Below are positions 21,791 to 33,935 of a DNA stretch of 64,000 nucleotides, one piece after another. Position numbers and translations under genes: made by a program. The notes beneath the pieces were generated by a model that worked only from the letters and a program-made list of their open reading frames with translations, was not told where the DNA came from and did no database searches. Source of the stretch: Paracentrotus lividus (lineage: Eukaryota > Echinodermata > Echinoidea > Camarodonta > Echinidae); the NCBI GenBank assembly GCA_940671915.1, contig CALNVZ010003426.1:26717636-26781635 (forward strand), read 5' to 3'. Every line of letters starts with the position of its first letter. The stretch's first letter is position 1.

Positions 21791-22081
21791 AGGCGTCATT
21801 GACAAACTCGAGTTGGGTAAAGACAAAGGGGCAAAACGATTGGAAACAGTTTCTTACAATTATGACAGCAAGGTGCAGTTTGTAGGATTCCTCTTATGCT
21901 CCAATGCTCCAAATTTTATTGTCCGAAAGAAAGATGACCGGCTATTTGTTTTGCCCCTTTTCTCGTGAGCACCATGACGGCAGCCGCTGAGCAGCGCTAG
22001 AAGGACTTTGCTCTATCTCCCTTTTGTTGAACGCCAAACAGGGAAGTAACAACTTCAATTTTTAACGTCTTTTGGTTTGAC

Positions 22082-22145
22082 GCGGCTGGGATCGAACCCA
22101 CAACCTCCATATTATGAGACGGACGCTTTATCCACATGGGATTGA
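22082..22145 (-). repeat. tRNA-derived SINE relic
   Basis: The minus strand contains GTGGATAAAGCGTC, then GGAGGTTGTGGGTTCGATCCCAG. GGTTCGATCCC is a good B box, and GTGGATAAAGCGTC resembles a D arm (compare ATGGATAAGGCGTC of some Arg tRNAs). The spacing is tRNA-like, but no acceptor stem closes, so this is a SINE head or tRNA pseudogene rather than a working tRNA. Confidence 0.45.
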
Positions 22146-22299
22146 AACAGCAGGAAACTCTGTCAGGTCATGAAGTTATCATCATTTGCTACAAATTGGT
22201 CTTTCAACTAACTCCTGATGGAAAAAGAACACATTGTGTCGAACTAGATTTGTAGCATCCTACACAGGAAAACAAAAAAACTTTTAGATCTGTACATCA

Positions 22300-23075
22300 T
22301 GTACGCTAAGAAGCGTAGATTCAAGTTTATCAGGGTAAAGAGCCCCGATTCCGACAGCTTATTCATCCTCCTTAATTATACTACGTCGTTAGAAGAGTCT
22401 TAGAAGGGATCGACATGATCTTCAAGACCGGTAGAGGCAACATAGCATTGGATTCTTGTTACCAATCTAGCCATGTCCCTTACATCTGGCTACTGTCCTG
22501 CCTTAGTAGTCTTAAAAGCATTTACAGATTTTGATAGCACAAGTGCATTAAGGGGGAAATGGAATGTTCGAGGAATCAAGATCATGCAGGGTAATTCAAA
22601 GTGTATTTTAACGTGATGAAGGAGCTTGGGAAGTTGACAATGAAATGATAGCTATAATCGACAGATTGTATGGGAACAAGAATATCCTGAAGCTAGATAA
22701 TCTTCAATTGACAACTTTGCAGGCTAAGTGCAGTGGACAAGTATTACGATTACAGAAGAAAGAAAACACTTTAATTTGGCAACGCTGCCTCCATGCGAAG
22801 CTTCCTGAAGCAGTATGTGTGTCGATGTAGCTTTACGGCAAGAATCTGGAATCTTGCACATGTACTTAAACCAGAACTCTCTGGACCAATAGATGGACGT
22901 GGCTGGGCAATAGAAACGAGATCGTGAAGCCGGGGTAGACGGATGGAGTGTATGCCTGATAAATTGTCAATACAGATGATTCAGAATCCGTCCCTGATAG
23001 TGAACTCAGTGGAAGCGATCTCATTGACAGGACTGGCTCAGAAAGTGACTGTGAAAGTGACAAAGATTTGTTTAA
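22300..23075 (+). pseudogene. Relic of a transposon-associated 'FTGCDSTSAF' protein
   Basis: Across several frame breaks the plus strand reads FKFIRVKSPDSDSLFILL, then GIDMIFKTGRGN, then VVLKAFTDFDSTSALRGKW, RLYGNKNILKLDNL, TLIWQRCLHAKLPE and GRGWAIETR, and ends in an acidic DSESVPDSELSGSDL / SESDCESDK tail. This is the order of a protein common in marine invertebrate genomes (VKSPDTDVFF, LFDTGTGN, LHAFTGCDSTSAF.GKGK, MYG, RANYQ..IW, GHGW). It is usually linked to mobile elements and has no settled function. Here the GCD of the hallmark is DFD. The copy is dead, with internal stops. Confidence 0.6.
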
Positions 23076-24568
23076 AGTTTAACATAGACAGCAGAGGACT
23101 ACAAATCATGATCAATGATACAGGCAATTACCCGAAGAAAAATATCACATCGAAGATACGAACCTAAATTATAACCAATGCAAATTACGGACCAATTAAA
23201 AAACTCAACTGAAGATGATTTTCCAAAATCTTTATCGCCCATTGCAAGATCTGAGGTTAACACATTTCAAAATGCATTGTCACTTTTGTCTTAACATATT
23301 GATTCATTTGTTTTTCCTTTTTCTGATTAAAGATCAGAAGATCAAAACGTCATGTACATTAACCATGGGCACATGAAAAAGGGTAGTTTTCTTTTCTTCT
23401 TTATATTTCTAACCACAAAGCAATGAACTTGAAGATCCTGTTTGAAGTATGTTCACATTTTTAGCAAAGTCGCTATGGCATTTGTCATTATCCAATAAAG
23501 AGTATCTCTGAGTGGATTTTATTAATTAATTTATTCAGGGGGCCTCCCCCTGAATCAGTGCCTGAAAGGGGTATTAAGTAACTTGTGAAAATGTGACGCC
23601 CTCCCTGGAAAGAGTAGGAATTTTAATAGTAATATTAATAATAGCATTTAAAAGGCGCCTAATACTGCTGTTTCCAAGCGCACTGGTGGTCGGGCTAACT
23701 TAATTCAAATACCAATAACTCACGAGCAAAACAAATTTATCTAAACATATTTCTTTATACACAATAATCATACAAGTTTGGCTGAGAATCCTTAATTAGG
23801 GTGACAAATTATTCCATCTCATTTTTGTTGGTTTATTTTTTCCCGTACCGTACCTGGGACATGGGGAAGGGATTAGGGAAACCTTATAAAATATGAATCT
23901 GTGTATGTGGGAGTGTTTGTGATGGTGCGTGCGCGTGTAGTAGAAGGTATGTGTGCAGTTGCTTGTGCTTGTTTATTAACCATACCCATGGTTACATGAA
24001 TATAATTTTCAAAAGTCATGGAGGTCAAATTAACACATTTATCTTGTAACTTTGATTTAATTAATTGTAGTCACTTAGAAGATAGGCCTCTAGAGATACT
24101 ATGCCCAAATGATACGAAAATATGTTCCTTAGCTACCGTTACCAGTCTAACTATGGTGTACTGTAGTGAACTACACAATGAGATACTATTTTGATGCTCA
24201 GAATTTTTTAATTGAAATCTTTTCTGAAATTACAAGGTCTAAATAGTTACCTAGCAACCGTTGCGAAGTAATGTGGGTGTTACATATTTCCGGTCATGTG
24301 TGCCATCAGAGTGACCTGACGAATCATTGTACCTTGTTGATAATTATGTTCTTACAAATTTATAAATGAATAAAAAAAAGTTGATCTGTTTGTCCGATGT
24401 GCCATAGCGCATGTCGCACAGGAGGCAGACATAATACACAAAATTGTTACTTTTTTTTGGTAAAAATGGTCATGTAACGTTAATGTTAAAATGAATACTG
24501 CGCAGTCATGCGTGAGATGTGTTTATTATGTAAAATAACATAATTTTTTTTCTTGAGCCCTGTATCAG
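23076..24568. other. No gene recognised
   Basis: AT-rich sequence with no long frame or clear inverted repeat. GT-rich stretches occur near 23890-23960. Nothing else supported. Confidence 0.4.
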
Positions 24569-25418
24569 TAGGGGAGACCGGGGATGGAAGTTACAAAATT
24601 CACAGTTTGGGCCAGGTAATTCTAATAAAAAAAGTCACGCACTCCATCTTTGGTCTGTAGTTAGCCTATTATGTTTGCTAAAACCTGAGGCATTTAAAAC
24701 TTGATATCATGTAAACACTAATAACCTACAGCTTAATTAATGAAGACATTTTTTTGTAACTACCTACCCCGTATACGGGGTAAGTTGTTACACCATACGA
24801 GGTAAATTGTTACAATATGTAAACACACGGGGTAAGTAGACAACGTGTAAATCTCTTATACCATACTTTGGTTTCAACTTTCTAGTTTCTTGGCATCGTT
24901 AACAGTAGATTAAGTAGAGCTCTAAAATAGACACAAGTAATAATAGAAATATAAAAATATTAACACCTGAAAATTGAGACAAAATGTACTTTTACATATG
25001 TAATGTAATTGGGGTATATTGTTACATCGACATGGGGTAGGTTGTTGTAACAACCTACCCCATTGGTGATTTTACACACAAAATCAACTGCAGCACAGCC
25101 ATTAGGCAGAATTACAGGGCATGGCTAGGGGGTATATTAGTGACATACATGTAGACCTACTATTTTTACAATACCAGACTCTCATCGTGTGCCTTAAAAC
25201 TTTCAATTTTTGTCAAAAATTTACTTTGAACGGCAAAAAATGGTTTTTGTTGATTTACTTTTTAATAAAACAACGGAGAAACCTGACGACCGGCAGTTCA
25301 TCACAGCTATGTGTAGGCTGTATATAGATGCCAGTTAGCATATCCTCTCTTGTTCCAGCTTAGCACACTGGGAACTGTAACAACTGACCCGTGTAACTTC
25401 CATCCCCGGTCTCCCCTA
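24569..25418 (+). mobile_element. TA-flanked TIR element, family T1, copy 3 (best preserved)
   Basis: TA-GGGGAGACCGGGGATGG at the left and CCATCCCCGGTCTCCCC-TA at the right, 850 bp. The interior contains the palindrome TACCCCGTATACGGGGTA near 24764 and several further GGGGTA/TACCCC plus TTGTTAC words, so it is saturated with short inverted repeats. No coding capacity. It is inverted relative to copy 2. A TA target duplication fits Tc1/mariner-like mobilisation in trans. Confidence 0.8.
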
Positions 25419-25854
25419 ACGTTGGGTAAATGTTCAACATAATTAGTTGACAGTGATTCAAACTTTGTTATTTATTTTTTAACAGGAACAAAACGTAATG
25501 TCGGGGGTCAATTTATGTGACCTTTTGACCTCTCGTGACGTGTACGTTACATTAATTGGCATAATCTTTATATCATCTTGTATCCCTATTCAAGACCAAT
25601 ATTTTAAATGGTCACTTGATCCATAAAAATCATAATCTTGCAAAGTTGATACATGGTATTCTTTTACATACCCTTAATATCAACCATTCAGTGAGAAATG
25701 GCGTGGTCCAAAAACTCCTTGGGGGGGGGGGGGGTCCTCGGGAATCATTATTTTTTTTTTCCCCCGTTTAAACCTCATTTCCAATTCAGCAGACCCATAG
25801 TTACATGAGGATAACCATGAAACATTGAGTTGCAGGGGGGGGGGGGTGCAGGGT
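25419..25854. other. Spacer with poly-G/poly-T tracts
   Basis: Poly-G at 25720-25732 and 25837-25847, poly-T at 25750. No gene recognised. Confidence 0.4.
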
Positions 25855-26640
25855 TTCGCCCTTAGCCTACGGACTATTAGTCAGGTTGATTTGACCAAAT
25901 TTTTTGGTATCTATATTGACTCTGACCTGTCTTGGAAGATACATTTGGACTATTTGTGTAAACTACTTTCCAGAAATACTGGCATTTTATATAAATTAAA
26001 GGGAGAGCGAACTAAGCAACACTCTCATTGATTGTGTATTGTAAACAGCTAGTCTTAAAACATACCTTTTGAGATAATTATTATCAAAATGATGTCAAAT
26101 TAACCTACAATTCAATTTGTATTTAAAAAGTAATTTGTATTGAGGAAAAAGTAGGAATTTCGATACTAGGCAACGTTATTATCATGGTGTGAATTCATTC
26201 AGTAGTGAAAAAGAGTGTTTTCCTTCAAATGGGCCTGAATTACGAGACTACAGTATCAGTATGTTGCATTATGGGTTAGGAATTGGGGCAGAATCAAGTA
26301 GTTGAGGATCTGAGGTGGTGCTACTAGCTACTAGTTCGTATTTGCTTTAAAGCATTGTTTCCTTACTCGAATCCTGATTTCATTATACACCACTTTAATA
26401 TTTCCATATCTCAATTACGGCTTCCTTGGGACTGGGACAAAAATTCAACAGGAAAAATAAACAACTAGCACATAGAAACATTAACCATGCTGGATTCCTT
26501 TCTCATACAAGACCTTTTTTTTTTAAATCAATTTCTTCGAATCGATGATATTTATATTTACAAAACTTAGAAATATTCATGCACCAACTGTCTGTAAATG
26601 ACATCCCTGCGGAATAGCCAAACTTAAAAAAAAAAAAATA
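25855..26640 (+). pseudogene. LINE reverse transcriptase thumb/C-terminal relic
   Basis: The plus strand reads KFFGIYIDSDLSWKIHLDYL then NTGILYKLKGE (25895-26010), the conserved FLGV.ID..LSWK.HI..L segment after the catalytic box. In other frames later: SLYTTLIFPYLNYGFLGTG (26373-26435) and NHAGFLSHTRPFFFKSI (26488-26535), both standard jockey/RTE-type C-terminal blocks. Multiple frame breaks. The short minus frame at 26503-26697 is a shadow. Confidence 0.65.
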
Positions 26641-26831
26641 AGTTATTTCATTCATACCCCACACGCCAACGTAATTTATTTCATCTACCACATGCACGAA
26701 CTCTCTTTGCCCCCAAAACTAGTATATAATCACTGGTGAGACAGTCAACTACCGACTGAGATTCAATAATCACAACAGCACAATCACTCGGAAGCAATTG
26801 CAACAGTAGCTAACCATTTCAATAAATATAT

Positions 26832-26832
<1 letters not shown>

Positions 26833-26879
<47 letters not shown>

Positions 26880-27606
26880 NNNNNNNNNNNNNNNNNNNNN
26901 NNNNNNNNNNNNNNNNNNNNNNNNNNNNNNNNNNNNNNNNNNNNNNNNNNNNNNNNNNNNNNNNNNNNNNNNNNNNNNNNNNNNNNNNNNNNNNNNNNNN
27001 NNNNNNNNNNNNNNNNNNNNNNNNNNNNNNNNNNNNNNNNNNNNNNNNNNNNNNNNNNNNNNNNNNNNNNNNNNNNNNNNNNNNNNNNNNNNNNNNNNNN
27101 NNNNNNNNNNNNNNNNNNNNNNNNNNNNNNNNNNNNNNNNNNNNNNNNNNNNNNNNNNNNNNNNNNNNNNNNNNNNNNNNNNNNNNNNNNNNNNNNNNNN
27201 NNNNNNNNNNNNNNNNNNNNNNNNNNNNNNNNNNNNNNNNNNNNNNNNNNNNNNNNNNNNNNNNNNNNNNNNNNNNNNNNNNNNNNNNNNNNNNNNNNNN
27301 NNNNNNNNNNNNNNNNNNNNNNNNNNNNNNNNNNNNNNNNNNNNNNNNNNNNNNNNNNNNNNNNNNNNNNNNNNNNNNNNNNNNNNNNNNNNNNNNNNNN
27401 NNNNNNNNNNNNNNNNNNNNNNNNNNNNNNNNNNNNNNNNNNNNNNNNNNNNNNNNNNNNNNNNNNNNNNNNNNNNNNNNNNNNNNNNNNNNNNNNNNNN
27501 NNNNNNNNNNNNNNNNNNNNNNNNNNNNNNNNNNNNNNNNNNNNNNNNNNNNNNNNNNNNNNNNNNNNNNNNNNNNNNNNNNNNNNNNNNNNNNNNNNNN
27601 NNNNNN
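26833..27606. other. (TA)n tract followed by an assembly gap
   Basis: About 23 TA units (26833-26879) run directly into 727 unknown bases (26880-27606). The gap is probably caused by the dinucleotide repeat. Nothing can be said about the missing sequence. Confidence 0.95.
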
Positions 27607-27769
27607 CCTCTATCAGTTCACTAATGTCACGTCACGAGATGGGGATTATGGAATGTATAACTCTGGAAAGTATAACTCTTTACGATTTTAATGATACGCT
27701 ATATCAGTTCACTATGTCAACGTCATCACTGAACCCCATCGTTCAGAAAATGTGAGTGGTTTACTTTCG

Positions 27770-27996
27770 TGCTCGTCATATAGATTTGGTTAAATATGGC
27801 CTAAACATGATAAGCTTTTGTCGCTGTTCCACCACGAACTGCGAAATTATGTAATCATGTGTGAAATATGAGAACAAATCAAATCAAATATTTGCGCAAA
27901 CCTTGCCGCGGTCCATTGAGCTCATCAGGGACCACCGGTTGCGACCCTGATGTATGGGAATCGGGCACCGCAACTGTTCGAAAGCGCAATCGATTC

Positions 27997-28032
<36 letters not shown>

Positions 28033-28480
28033 AAGGTTATTGGGCGCCCCTTCGGCGTCTAACCCAGGGGATGCCACCCCCCCCCCCCGATAGGCATGAC
28101 GTGCAAGCCCGCTTGTGTACCGATTGGATGCCGCGCAGTGGTACATGTTAAACGGCACACCGCTCTGCAGGGACAGGTAGGATTGTGTAAATATGCCTAT
28201 AACATGATAAGCATTTTTGTCGGGCTGTCACTATTAACGAACCGCGAAATTATGTAATCATGTGTGAAATATGAGAATAAAAATCAAATAAATATTCCAC
28301 AAACCTTGCGGTCATTGAGCTCACACGGTGCGACCTGATGATGGATGAGCGGGCAACCGCAACTGTTTTAAAAGCGCATGACGTGTAAGCCTTGTAACCG
28401 ATTTGAATGGCGCGCAAGTGGGTAGCATGTTAAGAGGCCCACACCCTCTGCAGGAAAGGTAGATTGTGCAATGGTCATGA
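27770..28480. repeat. Two-unit tandem repeat of about 390 and 290 bp
   Basis: Both units share, in order, ACATGATAAGC, GAAATTATGTAATCATGTGT, GAAATATGAGAA, AAACCTTGC, CATTGAGCTCA, CCGCAACTGTT, AAGCGCA, GCATGACGTG.AAGCC, CTCTGCAGG and ATTGTG. Unit 1 carries a poly-A (27999-28028) and a poly-C insert. The units differ by many one-base indels, more than elsewhere, next to the gap. No coding function seen. Confidence 0.6.
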
Positions 28481-28882
28481 TTATGGGAGGCAAGGCCAAA
28501 TCATGTCTCCATCCGTTGCCCAACCCCCCCCCCCCTCCCGCCCAAAGGAAAAAGAAAAGAAAAGAAACAAAAAAGGCGGGTATTCCCTCCCTTTCTAACG
28601 TCCACAGACCTTGTTTTCGTTTGTATGTTTGTTATTTGTTTATTTATTTATTTTTGTTTATTGTCCGTTTTTGTTTACAATTTGTTGTAGCTAGCTACGA
28701 ATAATGAATTTTATCGAGTGTCTGCGGGAATGAAATGAGTCAAAACCAACAAATGTACCCAAAATGTTAGCGGTACGGGGAAAACAATCGCATCCCTCTG
28801 GTAGACCATTTTCGGACACACACAAACACACACACACACACACACATAATGATATTTGTAAAAAGACAAGGGGAAAATTTGA

Positions 28883-29170
28883 TCTGGCAAGTAAAATTTG
28901 GAATAAACTGGTGCTTTATCACCGTTGGGCCAATCGTCCGTATTATCGAAACATATGTCGTCAACTTGAATACGGGGAACTCAACTGATGGGATGTCGTT
29001 GAATATTTTAGCGCGATCAGTATGACGTATGTAAAAGAATGTAATTATGGAGTTGAACCATCAAAGCAGTGGCACGTTTCGTTCATATTTAGACAAATAA
29101 CAAACATACGTCGGATGCCACAAACCAGGTGAGATGTCCGGGAAATTTGATAAAAACAATTTACGGTTTT
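28883..29170 (+). other. Exon-like repeat, copy E (subfamily II)
   Basis: Collinear with copies C and D, from TCTGGCAAGTA through the donor (CAG/GTGAGA, GT at 29129). In the shared plus frame it reads TIKAVARFVHI, then a TAG stop, then KHTSDATNQ, so this copy could not code through. The minus frame has the same TGA as copy D. It is a pseudo-exon or non-coding copy. Confidence 0.5.
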
Positions 29171-30126
29171 GCATATAAATTTTATCTTAAGATATATTAA
29201 CTGCTTTGGGGAATTGTCATGTCGAGGACTAGAGGGGACCACGGAATTTAATTTGACTAAAGGCCGAACCCTAATGATAACGACCGTGTTCTGAAAATAA
29301 AAAGGAGTCCATATATTGGTTTTGTATGAGACACCTCCTCCCTAAAAAAAAATGAAATTAAATAAAAAAAAAGAAATATATAAAAAAGCAATAATAAATA
29401 AAAAGGCAAAAGTTTTAATGGTTTAAAGGCCTTTCTCAGAGGATTTACTTATACAAACTAGGCCTCAACATCGACTTGTCTGCCCAACAGAACTAATCAT
29501 TATTGTTTTTTTTTTTTTTTTTTTTTTCATGCACAAATTCAATTTTGTAAATATGTTTTTGTTGAGACTCTCATACTCCCGATCGGGGGTCGATAGAGTT
29601 GAATAAACATGCACAGCCTGTTAGTAACTGGTTCGTTTATTGTTGTAAACTGATCCCTTCTTATTAGAATAAGACAAAGCGTGTACTAAGGTTTCTGTTT
29701 AATTGAAACAAGTAGGCTTAAATTGGACTCTCATCTTCGAAAATGTTCAAGCTTATTTGATTTTGTGTTCTTTGTGTCTGCATATTCCTTGAACCCTTTA
29801 ATTGATCATCGTCAAGGTTTGGTGTTTAAATCGAGGTAGAATAGCTTCTGTCATCACGCTCAAAAGTTGTTTTTTTAGAACAAAAATTGATGAAGCATCG
29901 GAACACACCTGGCCCCAATATAAGTCTAAAAGTCAGGGATCTGTCTTATATAAATCGCCTGGAATTAAGCGCGAAAGCGTTGAACGCGCAAGGTGTCTTA
30001 AACTTTAGCCCAAATCACGCTGCAAATTATGATTACTCTTTACACCCCCCCCCCCCCCCGGCTCGGCGGCCCCTGCAATATGACTCATTCCTAATAAGTA
30101 TTCCCGTTGCCCTTGTTAAAACGACC

Positions 30127-30177
<51 letters not shown>

Positions 30178-30204
30178 CAGTATGCTTGTTCCGGATTCTT
30201 AGAA
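29171..30204 (+). repeat. Downstream part of array unit E, with block X remnant
   Basis: 29690-29870 matches 19665-20125 (AGGCTTAAATTGGACT, AAATGTTCAAGC, CCTTGAACCCTTTAATTGATC, TTCTGTCATCACGCTC), and 29950-30010 carries the block X words GCGTTGAACGCGCAAGGTG and TCTTAAACTT. A poly-C (30043-30059) and a (TA)n tract (30132-30171) follow. No gene. Confidence 0.5.
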
Positions 30205-30529
30205 TTTTTTATTTGTTTATTTATTTATTTAAAAAATGTTTATTCAGGATAAAAATACATGATCAGCCAGAGGCTGTTTTTACATCATGGTCCTGATTAG
30301 GACATATACATAATATTAGAATGCAAAACAAGTGTAAATCATAAGCGACAAAATAAACAATACAACCGGATAAACAAAATGATAATACAACAGTATAAAC
30401 AATAATACAATAGGTAAATTTCTAAATTAAAAGAGAGGGGAAGTAGAAAGAGAAAGAGAAGAGAAGATAGATAGATAGATAGATAGAGAGATAGAGAGAG
30501 AGAGAGAAAGAAGAGAAAAGAGAGAAAGA

Positions 30530-30578
<49 letters not shown>

Positions 30579-30881
30579 AAGAAAGTAATGGAAAAATAGA
30601 AAGGCATAAATCTGATCGATTGATCAGAAAGGACAGACAAGGGGGAGAAAGAAACGTAAATGCAATTTACGTAAGAATTGAAGAAAAAAGTAAAGTTGAC
30701 GAGAACCGTATAGCACTGTGATGATAAAGCAATACAGCAAAAATACATAACAAACAAAGGTGAATAACGATTCAATGATTTTCAAAAATAATTCAGCATA
30801 AAAAGTATACTAAGTAAGCGTGAGTAAATAAATTATGAATATAAACGAATATGTTTGGAGATAGTAAAGTAAGTTACTTTA
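30205..30881 (-). mobile_element. 3' UTR and tail of a CR1-like LINE (minus strand)
   Basis: On the minus strand the element ends TTTTTATCCTGAATAAACAT followed by an A-rich, AAATA-repeated tail (30205-30235), a normal LINE 3' end with an AATAAA signal. The UTR contains a microsatellite cluster at 30468-30573: GATA, GA, GT and GA runs. The interval 30882-31950 interrupts it. Confidence 0.5.
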
Positions 30882-31950
30882 GGGGGCCGTCACACTGAGG
30901 TCGTTCTATAACGTTCTTGCCCGTTTTTGCCCGTTTAAAAAAAAAAATGCTGAACGGGCTTTGTCGGGTTGGACTTATAACTATTGCAAAAATAATTCTT
31001 GAATACCGATTGCTAGGGGCAGTTCATAAATCAGTTCTCGTTACGTCATTCCGTTCTTTATCGCGTCCGCTCAATACGTTGTTATCCAGTCAGAACGCAG
31101 TCAAACTGGCTCGAATTCACTGCTATACTCGTTTCGTCAGCACGTCCAAACGCTCACTTAAAAAGTGCCCTAATGACGCAGGCATGATAAAAGTTAGGGT
31201 ACCACTTTCGTAGTACGTCCTTCTCTCCGTTCAGAGAACAGTCCTACCCGTTTAAGGAGACGTGTCACTACGTCTTAATTTTGAAGCCAGTACATTTTTT
31301 TGGAACATGCTTCAAAAACAAATCGGAATGCCTTTCCGTTTCTCTCCGTTCGGGCCCGTTTCAGACAATTTCGTAAACCAGATTGTAACGGCTCTGTACT
31401 TAGCATTCCTAAAAGGGTCTGCACTACGTTCATCCGGTGTGTAAACAGTTTGAGCCCGTTCACAAACTACCTAGAACGCAGTGAGAACTAGTCAGTGTAC
31501 CGGGAATTGATGACATGCCGTTCTGTTTTAAAAAATTGAAACGTATGTCGGAAGTACGTCCTTCTCGTTCAGGATTAAGTCCTACCCGTTTAAGGAACGT
31601 TGTCACTACGTTTATTAGAACTGAATACATTTAATATACAATGCCTTCGTTTGTGTGACGTCCTAGCCCACATCGTTTAGAACGATTTTAAGTACGGCAA
31701 TTTCGTTGTAGTACGTCGCAATCTCGTTCTTCAGGTACGCTGTGCCACCCCGTTAAATTTAGGACGAGATGGGCGCCGATTTTTTTTAAACACTTTTTTG
31801 GAATCCGACCGAGCTATTCATGAAGCTTCGTAAACAGATGCGAAGAAGTATTTACTACGTCCACTCAGTTTACACACAGACTTATGCCCGTTCGGCCAAA
31901 AATTTGCAAGGACGTAGTAGCGAACCGAGCTCAGTGTGGACGGAGGGGGT
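30882..31950. mobile_element. TIR element with CCGTC-ACACTGAG ends and CGTT-rich interior
   Basis: The left end GGGGGCCGTCACACTGAGG and the right end (reverse complement) CCCCCTCCGTCCACACTGAG form short terminal inverted repeats. The interior is dense in GTACGTC, CCCGTTT and CCGTTC words. It holds an internal direct duplication: TACGTCCTTCT..GTCCTACCCGTTTAAGGA at 31212-31260 and again at 31554-31597. There are no coding frames. It splits the LINE 3' UTR. The target duplication is not clear. Confidence 0.5.
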
Positions 31951-33490
31951 ATAAGGAGTTTTTATTTAGAAATGAAGATTGGTTGATTTTATTGTCTTAT
32001 TGACAAGAGAAGAAGGGTTCCATTATTTTGTAAATATTACGAGAGATGCGTCCTACAGCGTTTTGGGGCACTGTGATATTCTCAAAAGAATGTTTAAGGA
32101 ATGAAATTGAGTTCGATATGGTTGATGGGTAGGAATTAACATTATGAAAGGAATTTCAGTACGATTGGGTGAATTTTCGTGTATGTAATAGCCATTGCCC
32201 TACTCACAATACACATTTCGAATTCATTTGCTCTAATAAGTCTAACTGGAGCCAAACTAAAGTATGCAGCGATACATAGCATATATGATAAAGTATCACC
32301 CCTTCGTCTCAAAATCTGCCATTTCAGTTCTTTAGAAAAGTTTGGAAACGCTTATGGCGCGTGCACCAAAATGTTTTGTTAACACGCGGGAAGCCCTTCT
32401 CTAATACGTGAATAAATTCACGGTTTTTAGCTGAACAATACCCCCACACTGCACATCGTAGCATTACTAGGTAGAATAGTTATTTTGTAAAGTGGTATTT
32501 AGTAAGGGCGTGTTTAACGTAAAAACATAGTTTCGCAAAGTATACACGTTTATATGAAAGGGATTTACACATTGTTTAAACATGATCTTCCAACGTTAAG
32601 TGACTATCAATGTTAACGCCGAGATATCTGGCTGAGTTATCCTGTTTTAAGTTTGGTTCCCTTCATAAATACAGAACCATACAGTTAGAATTAGATCGTG
32701 AGGAAACCATCATAACTTAAGTCTTTATCAGCATCAACTTAAGTCTATTATTATATAGCACTCTGTATATATCGTTTATTACAAATTGTTAATTTTGACT
32801 CCACTTCCATTTACATTTTTACCTGTTGTATAAATAGCAACATTCATCCACGATATTGCTACACGAAGCTGCGGCATTAACACTTTGTATAATATCATTT
32901 ATAAAAAGGAGGAAGAGGGTGGGGCCAAGGACCCCGCCATGAGGAATTCCAATTTTTTAAGGTTGTTGTATAGATGTGGTGCAGCAATATTCATTAACTT
33001 ACTATCAATATCTAATACATCTAAATTGCTACTCGCGGACAGTTCATTTAATAATTTAATTACCTCATCCTCAGAAATTTTATGAAATTTGAATTCATAT
33101 AGACACTTGGGCTTTTTCTAGCACAATGGTTCCTTGGGTATACACTTTTTAATATCCTGGCAAATATTGATAAAGAATTCATTAATATCATCAGCACGAA
33201 TATCATTATGAACACTATTCTGATACTTTGATTTTCCAGTAACTCGATTCAATTCACTCCAGAGCTTTTTAGGATTATTTTCTAAACTGAACAGAAACCT
33301 TTGTAAAGTAATCCACCTTCGACTTACGAATAGCATGAATAGCACTGGTTACAGAATTCCTTTGTTTCCGAAATTCATTTAAAGTGGCGGCACATTTAGC
33401 CTTGCGCTTAAGGTAATCCCTATGGTTTATGGCTGCCACTATCTCTGGCGTAATCCAAGGATTGTATCGATTTTTTTTACATGAACACAT
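31951..33490 (-). pseudogene. CR1-like LINE ORF2, polymerase part (internally deleted)
   Basis: On the minus strand, right to left: NPWITPEIVAAINHRDYLKR and FRKQRNSVTSAIHAIRKSK (linker after the endonuclease), PKKLWSELNRVTGKSKYQNS, FKFHKISEDEVIKLLNEL, then directly GVLGPTLFLLFINDIIQS (near 32905). The fingers and first palm motif between are missing, an internal deletion. The YADD region is corrupted: AIYTTGKNV survives next to WMN. YLGVNIDSHLTLEDHV follows near 32600, and the 3' UTR after that. The element is dead. Confidence 0.75.
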
Positions 33491-33529
33491 TTTATAGGGG
33501 CACGTTTTTTACAAATATTTAAAAAAAAG

Positions 33530-33935
33530 CATTTATCCTAGAATTCCAGACTTAAAAGTTGATCGGATTTTATTATATCACCTAAAAATTCATCCGACTC
33601 AAAATTATTGTAAGTTCTAAAACGAGTCATTTTGTGACTAGAACTCTTCAATTTGCAATTTACACAAGTAAAAACCATATAGTAATCACGTAGTGACAGT
33701 TTACACATGTCACTCTTAACATGTAATTCTGGCATTGTGGTGAGAATCAAATCAATTCACGTAGAAGATAGAATGGTATCACGAGTTGGTTTATGGATTA
33801 GCTGTTGTAAGGAAAAGAGGCATTCAAGTGAGTGTATCACTCACCATATCATATCCTTCAATCAGAATCATATGGTCTATAATTTTATCATGAAGCCAGG
33901 TTTCCGAAATACATAAAACATCTAGATCAAGTGTA
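33530..33935 (-). pseudogene. CR1-like LINE ORF2, AP endonuclease fragment
   Basis: The minus strand reads DLDVLCISETWLHDKIIDHM (near 33870), the Glu-containing LCISETWL motif of apurinic-type LINE endonucleases, then HKPTRDTILSS, LILTTMPELHV, LSLRDYYMVFT and FRTYNNFESDEFL. The order matches the second half of the endonuclease followed by the linker of CR1-group elements. Frames change at about 33730 and 33790. Confidence 0.7.
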
